From Polyangiaceae bacterium (GTDB lineage Bacteria; Myxococcota_A; Polyangia; Polyangiales; Polyangiaceae), in NCBI GenBank assembly GCA_016933275.1, contig JAFGBI010000379.1, positions 1 through 64,000 on the forward strand: 64,000 nucleotides of DNA. Reading direction: 5' to 3'. This document shows positions 17,851-26,800 of this stretch, in pieces; within the stretch, counting starts at the first letter, position 1, and every line of letters starts with the position of its first letter. A program made the position numbers and the translations under genes. The notes below the pieces were generated by a model that ran no database searches, was not told the origin of the DNA, and saw only the letters and a program-made list of their open reading frames with translations.

Positions 17851-20800
17851 ATGGATTCTCGAACGATCCGTACGGCCCTGGGCTTGCTGCAAGACGACCC
17901 CGAGAACGAGGGAGGTTGGACGTCGCTGCGCGCGGCGGCGGAGGTCGCCGAAGGTGACCTCTCCCTCGCGGAGGGGCTCCATCTCTTCGCTTCTGCGCGG
18001 GAACAGTATCGCGAACGGGGCGAGTGGGATGGCGTGGCAAGCCTGCTCGAGATCTCCGCTGCCGTCGCAACACCGGAGGAGCGGCCCGCGTTGTTGCTGG
18101 AGCTCGCCAAGGTGTACGGAGAGGAGCACCTGGACGAGGTATCGGCGCGCGAGGCGCTGGAGATCGTGCAACGGCTCCTGCCGGAGGATCCGACCGTCGC
18201 GGCTGCGGTGGAGGACAGTCTGGAGCGCGGTGTCAAATGGAAGGAGCTGGTGTCGACGTACGCGGCGGAGGCGGACGGGGCCCCGGACGACGTCTATCGG
18301 AGCTCGATGCTGATGCGGGCTGCCGAGGTCGCGGTTCGGTTCGGCGGCGAAGCCGCCGACACGAGGACGGCCATCGACCAGCTCGAGCAGGCGGTTCGCC
18401 TCGACACCAACAACGATCGCGCCGTTCGTCTGCTCGAGCGGCTCTATCGACAAGTGGGCGCGTGGGAGGATGCCGCGCGAGTGCTCGAGCGCGCCGCCGA
18501 CTGCGCCGAGGATCCTCGGGCGAGATTCGCCGCCGGACGTCGTCTCGCGCGTTTGTACCTTCGGAAGCTCGAGGACCAGGAGCGCTGCATTCGCGCCTAT
18601 CAGCGGGTGCTGAAGGACGCGCCGGAGGACCGCGAGGCCAAGGCATTCCTCTCCGAGCTCTTCTCTCGCGAGGAGCGTTGGGAGGAGCTGGTCAGGCTCT
18701 ACGAGCGCGAGATCGACCGTGACACGAGCGGCCGCGACCGTCTGGGCGATATGGTGCAGATCGCCATGCTGCACTGGCGGAAGCTCGGCCGCCAGCAGGA
18801 GGCGGAGCAGTGGTTCGAGCGGGTTCGCAAGCTTGAACCAGCGCACCCCGGTGCGCTCGCGTTCTTCCGTGACTACCTCTCGGGTCTCGGCGATGATGCT
18901 CGCCTGGTCGGCGTGCTCCAGGCCGCCCAGCGGGCGGTCCCCGCGGAGGACGAGAAGGCGCGGCTCGGCACCGAGATCGGTCGGCTCAGCGAGGGCCTGC
19001 AGAACGCGCAGAAGGCGATCGAACAGTACAAGAGCGTGCTGCGCCACGATCCGGACAACGTCGACGCGCGCGAGGCGCTGAAGCGCCTGTACAAGCAGAC
19101 CGAGGGGTACAACGCGCTGGTCGAGCTGCTGCGGCAGCAGCTCGAGCGGACGGATCCCAACGACTACCCGCGGCGGCTCGGGATCCTCCGTGAGGTCGCG
19201 GGTGTGTATCGTACCTACCTGAAGAGTGACACCGCGCTCGTGAGCGTGCTCAACCAGATCGTGCAGCTGGACGAGAAGGTCGACGCCGAGGACGTCGAGG
19301 AGCTCCGGGAGCTGGTCCAGCTCTACCAGAAGCTCGGGCGTTGGCGCGATCTGCTCACTTGGCAACTCAAGCTCGCCGAGGTCACCCCCGACCTCGGGGA
19401 AAAGAAGGCCCTCTATCGAGCGGCGGGCGAGCGGTGGCTCGAGCAGTTCACGAACGTACAGAACGCCACCGAGGCCTACGAACGCCTCCTCGAGCTCGCG
19501 CCGGACGACGCGGATGCGCGTCGGAAGTTGGAGGAGCTCTATCGCAAGCGTCGGGCCTGGCCTGCCCTCTATCAGCTGTTCGAAGGCGACCTCGCCCAGC
19601 AGACCGGGTCGAGTCGGGTTTCCGTGCTCAAGGAGATGGCACAACTCGCCGCCGAACGGCTCAATCGTGGCGAGGACGCGGTCCGCCTCTACAAGCAGAT
19701 CCTCGACGAGGATCCGTCGCGTACCGAGGTCCTGGACGTACTGGAGAAACACGCCGAACGCGCGCGCGACTGGCCCACACTCGCCGACGCGTTGGAACGG
19801 CGCATCGCCCTCGTGGACGACGGCAAGGACCGTCTGGCGGTGCTGCAGAAGTTGGGCGCCGTGTACGCCGAACACTTGGGTGACGCTCCCGCGGCGGCGC
19901 GGACCTGGCGGCGGGTCCTGGAGCTTCAGCCCGGACACCACCGAGCGCTGCGTGTCCTCCGCGACGGGTGTCTGGAGGCTGGCGACTACTCGGGGCTCGA
20001 GGAGCTTTATGCGTCGCAAGACGATTTCGAGGGGCTCGCGGACGTGCTGAGCAACGCGGCGGATCGCGCGAAGGACGCGGCGACGAAGATTGACCTCTCG
20101 TATCGTGCGGCGGCCGTCTACGAGAACCAGCTCGGCGCTCCCGACCGTGCCTTCCGCTCCTATGAGCGGGTGCTGCAAACCAATCCCGCCGACGCGAGGG
20201 CCGCTCGGGCGCTGATCCCGCTCTACGAACGAGACGAGAAGTGGGCGCGGCTGCCGCCGCTCTACGAGGTGCTCGTGAGCCAGACGGACGATCCGGATGC
20301 GCAGCTTGCCCTGCTCCAGAAGCTCGTCGAGGTCACGGGGTCTCGCCTGAGCGATCGACGCGCGGCGGTTGGCTTCGCCCGTCGCGCCTACGAGGTTGCC
20401 CCGACGCTGGCGCTACCGGTCCTCGAGGAGACCGTGCGGCTGGCGGGGGCGTGGGACGTCCTGGTCGAGTGTATCGCGGCCCGGCTGGCCCAGGGGCAAT
20501 CGGTCCTGCCGCCTTCGCCCGAGCGGAGCGAGGAGGAGGAGCCGAAGGCCGGGAAGAAGCGCAAGCCCCGCAAGGGCGAGGCCGCGGTTGGCGACGCGAC
20601 GGCGGAGGTCGTGGATGCCGGGCGCGCCCGCATCGAGTCGCCCTCCGGCGCCGGCGGGCCTGCCCCGGACGAGCGCCGGCGGCTTCACCTGCGTCTGGCG
20701 GAGCTCTACGCCGATGAGCTCGGTCGCTCGGGCGACGCCGTGTCGACCTACCAGAAGCTGCTCGAGCGCGATCCCACGGATATCGAAGCAGCGAACGCGC

Positions 20801-23800
20801 TCGAGACCATCCTCCGCCGTGAGGATCGCCGCGACGATTTGCGCTGGCTCCTCGACCTGCGGGTAGAGCACGCGCCCGATGACGAGGTGCGCGTCCGCGT
20901 CCTGGGTGAGTGGGCCGCGCTCGAGGAGGACGCCTTCGAGGCCAACGATCGCGCGGCGGTGCTCTATGCACGGGTGCTCGATCTCGATCCCGGGGATCGC
21001 GTCGCCCTGCGGGCATTGCCGCGGCTACTGCTCGGGGCCGGCGACGTGGAGGGTGCCGTCGCCGTCATCGAACGGGATCGCGACCGAGCGGAGGCGGACG
21101 AGCGTGCGGAGCGGGAGATCGAACTGGCGCAGCTCTACCTCGACCGCCTGGAGCGACCCCTCGATGCTCTCGAGGCGGCAGTTCGCGCCCTCGACATCCG
21201 GGGCTCCGAACCGCGCGCGATCGACGTGCTCGAGCGCACGCTGGATCTGCCGGTCACCCAAGCTCGCGCTGCCGCGGTGCTCGCTGATGTCTACGCGGCG
21301 TCGGGCGACGCTCGTCGGCAGGTTCGGGCGCTCGAGGTCATGCTTCGCCACGCTGGCGAGCGCAGCGAGCGTCTGGAACTGGTGGAGCGTCTCGCTTCCG
21401 TCAACGAGGAGCGTCTCGAGTCGTACAGCGCCGCGCTCGAGGTGGTGCTCCGCGCCCTCCGTGAATACCCGACGGAGCTCCCGCTCTGGGATCGGGCGGA
21501 GGCCCTCGCGGCTCGAGCAGGGCGGCCCACTGATCTAGCGGAGACGCTGCGCGAAGTGCTGCGCGGAGATCTCGGACACGAGCTCGTCATCAATCTCAGC
21601 GAGCGCGCGGCGCGCCTGCACGAGGAGCGTCTCGGGGATCCGACGGGTGCGATCCCGTACCTCGAGAAGGTACTGGCGCTCGATCCCAGCAATGATCCGG
21701 CGTTCAAGCGCCTCAAGGACATCCTGACCGCCGCCGAGAGGTGGTCCGAGCTCGAGGCGCTCTACGATCGATCGTCCGAGGCGACGGACGACTCGGCTCG
21801 GCGGGTCGAGATGCTGACCGAGGTCGCGTTGATCTGCGACGAGATCATCGAGGATGGCACCAAGGCGCGGCGGTACTACGAGCGTATCCTCGAGATCGAC
21901 CCGCTCAACGAGCCGGCCGTGCGCGCCCTCGACCGACTGTACGCGGCCCAGGGGCAGGACGCGGCGCTGGCCAAGCTGATCGAGCGGCGGCTCGAGACCG
22001 CGGTGGGTGAGGAGCGCATCGAGCTGGAGCTCCGGCTCGCAAGGATCCAGCTGGAGAAGCTGCTCGAGCCGGCGGCGGCAGCCGGTCACGTGGAGCATGT
22101 CCTCGCCGAACAGCCGCAGGACTACGCTGCGCGTGACCTGGCCGAGAAGCTCCTCGAGATTGGGAGCTTGCGGGGGCGTGCGGCGCGCATGCTGGAGCGC
22201 GTCTATGAGCAGCGTGACGGCACGCGCGATCTGGTGCGGGTGCTAGCGATTCGCCTCGAGGAGCTCGAGGCGGATCTCGAGCGAGCGCCAGATGATGGGG
22301 ACCAGCTCGAAGAGCGCCGGGGGCTGCTCCGCCGGATCGCGATTCTCCGCGACGATCGCCTCCACGACGACGAGGGCGCTTTCGAGGTCCTCACCCGGCT
22401 CGTTCCGCAAGATCCGGGCGACAGCGACGCGCGCCAGCGGCTGCTCGAGATCGGACGGCGCATCGGGGCCCATGGCCGGGTCGCCGACGTGCTCGCGGTC
22501 GCTGCCGAGCGCACGGATGCCTCCATCGTGAAGGGGGAGATCCTGATGCGGGTAGCCGCCATCTACGCGGATCTTCTGGGGGATGTCGAGGGCGCGGAGG
22601 CGACCTATCGCCGCGTGCTCACGCTCGACGAAGACGATCCGGATCTCGTGCTCCCCGCTGCGCGGGCCCTGGAAGCGATCTACGCCGCCGCGGGCCGGCA
22701 TGCCGATCTCGCCGCGATCCTACGGATCCAGGTCAACCTCGAGCGGGATGGCGCTCTCCGGAGTCGGCTCTTGGGGCGGCTGGGGGACCTCTGCCAGACG
22801 GAGCTCGGGGACAACGCCGGCGCGATCGCGGCCTGGCGTACCCGGTTGGAGGATGACCCGCAGGACACCGTCGCCCTGGCGGCCCTCGATGCGCTCTACG
22901 AGCGAACAGAGGCCTGGGCCGACCTGGTCGCCATCCTCGAGCGCCGGCGGGACGCAACCTCGGACGCCGGCGAGCGACGGGTGCTCATGACGCGAATGGC
23001 CACCATCCTGGGCAGCCGACTCGAAAGCACGTCCGATGCCATCACGGCTTGGCGCGCGGTCATCGATGAGTTTGGTTCCGACGAGTCCTCTCTGCGCGCG
23101 ATGGAGAGTCTGCTCTCGTCCGCCGGGCGGTGGGACGAGCTGCCCGACATCTACGAGCGTCATCTGCAGATCGTCGAAACGTATGCCGATCGGCTAGACC
23201 TCTTGGTGGAGATCGGCAACCTGCGTCGAAACCACCTGAACGACGTGCCCGGAGCGCTCGATGCGTACCGGAACGCCCTCACCCTCGACGCCAGCCATCA
23301 GCGGAGCCGGGAGGCCATGGAACGGCTCCTGGACGGCGACGACCACATCACCCGGCGGGAAGCAGCGGAGGTCTTGCACCCGATCTACGAAGCCGACGGC
23401 AACCATCGACAGCTGCTCCACGTGCTCGAGATCGAAGTGGATGCGACCGATGATTCGGAGGCTCGGCTCGCGGGTCTGGCGAAGGCGATGAACGTGGCCG
23501 AAGGGGCGTTGGGCGATCCGGCGCGGGCGTTCGGTTTCGCGCAGCAGGCGCTGCGCGTCGCGCTCGGTCGCGAGGAACTCGGCCCCTGGCTGGCTCACGT
23601 CGAGCGCCTCGCTGCGGCGACGGATCAGCAGGCTGCGCAGGTGGCACTCCTTCGTGAGGTCATCCCGGACATCTTCGAAGGAGACGTGCAGGTAGAGGTC
23701 ATCATGAAGGTGGCTGACCTCGCGCGAAATCGCCTGGGCGATCGAGAATTGGCGCGGGAATACTACGGCAAGGTGCTCGAGCTCCGCGCTGACGACCCGC

Positions 23801-26800
23801 GGGCGCTGGTGGCGCTCGAATCGCTCTTCGAGGAGAGCGGCAACGCGGCGGAGCTCCTGGGCGTCCTCGAGCGGCGGGCCGAGGTGGCGACGAGCGACAG
23901 CGAGCGCAAGGAGCTCCTCTTCCGTCGCGCTCGGCTCCTGGCCGACGCCATCGGGGACCGGCTCCGGGCCATCGAGGTCTACGAGGCGATCCTCGATATG
24001 GGCATGGACCCGGTGGCCGTGAGCGCCCTCGAGGACCTCTACCAAGCCGAGGAGCGGTGGAGTGACCTCATCGCGCTGTACGAACGGATGGTGGAGGCGG
24101 GCACGCGACAGCCCGCTGATCTCCGCGTGAAGATCGCCAATGTGGCGGCGCGGAAACAGAACGACATTGGCCGGGCGTTTGAGGAGCTCGAGCGCGCCCT
24201 CGAGCTCGAGCGCCAGCATGCCGAGGCCATCGTCGCGCTGGAGGGCTTGCTCGCCGACGCGACCGAGGCCGAGCATCGCGCGCGAGCTGCGGCGCTCCTC
24301 GAGCCGGTCTACCTCATTCGCGCGGACTATGACCGGGTGATGGTGACCCTGCGCGCACGAAGGGAGGTCGCTTCGGATCCCGCTGAACGGCGCGACCTGT
24401 TGAATCGCCTCGCCCAGCTCTACGAGGAACAGAAGGAGGACTACGTCGCGGCGCTCGATACGACCGCGGAGCTCCTCGACGACGACCTCTCCGACGCTGC
24501 CGCGATCGCCGAGCTCGAGCGGCTGGCGAAGGTCGCTGGGGCGGAGCGGCGGCTGGCGGAGATCTACGCCAGGGTGATCGGAGGGCTGTCGAGTGACGAC
24601 GAGGCAAGTGCCCGCCTGGCTCGCCGCACCGGGGAGATCTTCGCCGGGATCGGGGAGCTGGAGCGCGCCCTCGAGTACCTGCGTCGTGCCCTGGCGTTCG
24701 AGCCGGAGAACGACGAGCTGTTTGGCGCCGTCGATGCGCTCCTCGAGCGCGCCGAGCGCCATGAGGAGAGGGTCGACCTTTATCGGTCTGCCCTCGATCA
24801 CCGATACGACCCCACCACGCGCTCAGGATTGCTGCACACGATTGCCTCGCTGCAGCGGCAGCGGTTGGGCCGTCCCGACGACGCCATCGACACCTATCGG
24901 GCAGCGCTCGACGTCGATGACACGGACGCCGCCGCGCTCGACGCGCTGACCGAGCTGTTTCGTGACCGAGGCCGCTGGTCGGATCTCGCTGACCTCTACC
25001 TTCGGCGAGCCGAAGCGGCGGACGACGACCGTCGCGCGGCGGCCTTCCGAATTGCGCTCGCTCGCCTCTTCCGGGACGAGCTCAGCGACGTCGACCGCGC
25101 CATCGATCAGCTCGAGGAGATCGTGCGGCGCACGCCTGAGCATGGCGAGGCGATCAAGGAGCTCGAGGGCATGCTGCCCGACCCCGGCCAGAAGGAGCGG
25201 GTGGTGGACATTCTCCGTCCCCTCTACGAGTCTCAGGACAACTGGCGGCACACCATTCGCCTGAACGAAGAGCGGTACGCTCTGGCGGAGACACCGGCGG
25301 ATCGCGTCGTCGTGCTGCGCGAAACCGCGACGCTGTGGGAGACGCGGGGGAACGATCCCGAACGGGCGTGCCGCGCAGTTCGGGCGGCGGTCGCGCTCGA
25401 TCCGGACGACGCGGAGACGCGGGCGGAGCTCGAGCGCTTGACCGCGTCTACGGGGGGATGGTCGGCCCTGGCGGCGGCATACGAGGAGATCCTCCAGCAG
25501 CAACCCGATCTGGCCAGTCGGCGCGACGTCCTGGCCGTGCTGGCCGCGACGACGGATGAACGACTCGATGATCCCCGCCGGGCGCTGCTGGCGTACGAGC
25601 GGCTGCACGAGGCGGACGTCACCGAACTCGAGCCGCTGGAGAAGATGGAGCGGCTGGCCATGCTGCTTTCCGACTGGCGAGCGCTGGTCAAGGCGCTCGT
25701 CGCGAAGGCGGACCTGCTGCTGGGTGACGCCGAACGAGCCGCGACCTGGCGTCAGATCGGCGAGGCCCGGCGCGACATGCTCGAAGACGCACCGGGTGCG
25801 ATAGAGGCGTACGAGCGCGCCTTCGACCTGGAATCGGATCGCGCTTTCACCGTGGACTGTCTGATCGACCTCTACGAGGCCAAGGGTGACGCATCGCGTC
25901 TCGTGGAGCTCTACCAGCGGCGCGTCGAGCTTTGCGAGGACGACGACGAGCTCAGGTACGACCTGTTGCTGAGATCGGCCCAGGTCTTCGAGGAGTCGAT
26001 GTCCGATCGTCCGCGGGCGATCGACGTGTTGACTCAGGCGCTTGCCATTCGTCCGGCGGATCGTCCTGTCCTCGCGGCGCTCAATCGTCTGTATCGAGCC
26101 GAGGAGATGTGGCCCGAGCTCCTCGAGAACCTGCGCATCGAAGCAGGTACCGCGGAGGCGGTCGTGGACCGCGCAGGATTCCGGCGTGACATGGGGAAGG
26201 TCCTCGACGAGAAGCTCGCGAGCTTCGACGAGGCGGTCGAGGCCTATCGGTCGGTCCTCGAGGAGGTCCCCGATGACGCCGAGTCCATCGCGGCCGTGCG
26301 CGCGATGGGAGCGGCGCACGAAGAGCTTCGCGAAGTGGTTGCCGCGGTGCTGGTCCCCGTGCTGCGCTCGGGCCAGCGCTACGCGGAGCTGGTCGACGTG
26401 CTCGAGCTCCGGCTCTCGGTGGAGACCGACCCGGTTCAGCGGAGCGAGACGTTGTGCTCGATCGCCGAGGTCCTGGAGTCCCGCCTCGGGGATCCGAGTG
26501 CGGCACTGGGTGCGATGCTGCGGGGGATGGCAGAGCGCCCCGAGGAGGATGCGATCCACCGGGACGTCGAGCGTCTCGCGGCGGCGGTAGACGGGTGGGC
26601 GATGGCGGCGGATGCGCTGGCCGCGCGGGCCCAGTCCGCCTTCGATCCCTCCCTGCTGAAGGATCTCTATCTTCGCCTCGGCCGCATCGCCGAGGAGCAC
26701 CTTCGGGACGACCCACGAGCGATCACGGCCTACGTGCACGCCGTGGAGCAGGCAGGGGACGATCCGGAGCTGCTGGCGGCACTCGATCGGCTCTACGAAC

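Noticed and set aside
17518-20178. Open frame on the minus strand extending the lipoprotein gene to 1497 codons
   Set aside because: It is antisense to the giant TPR gene. The lipoprotein signal peptide starts at about 17517, and the extra part has the Leu/Arg/Val-rich composition of a codon-bias shadow.
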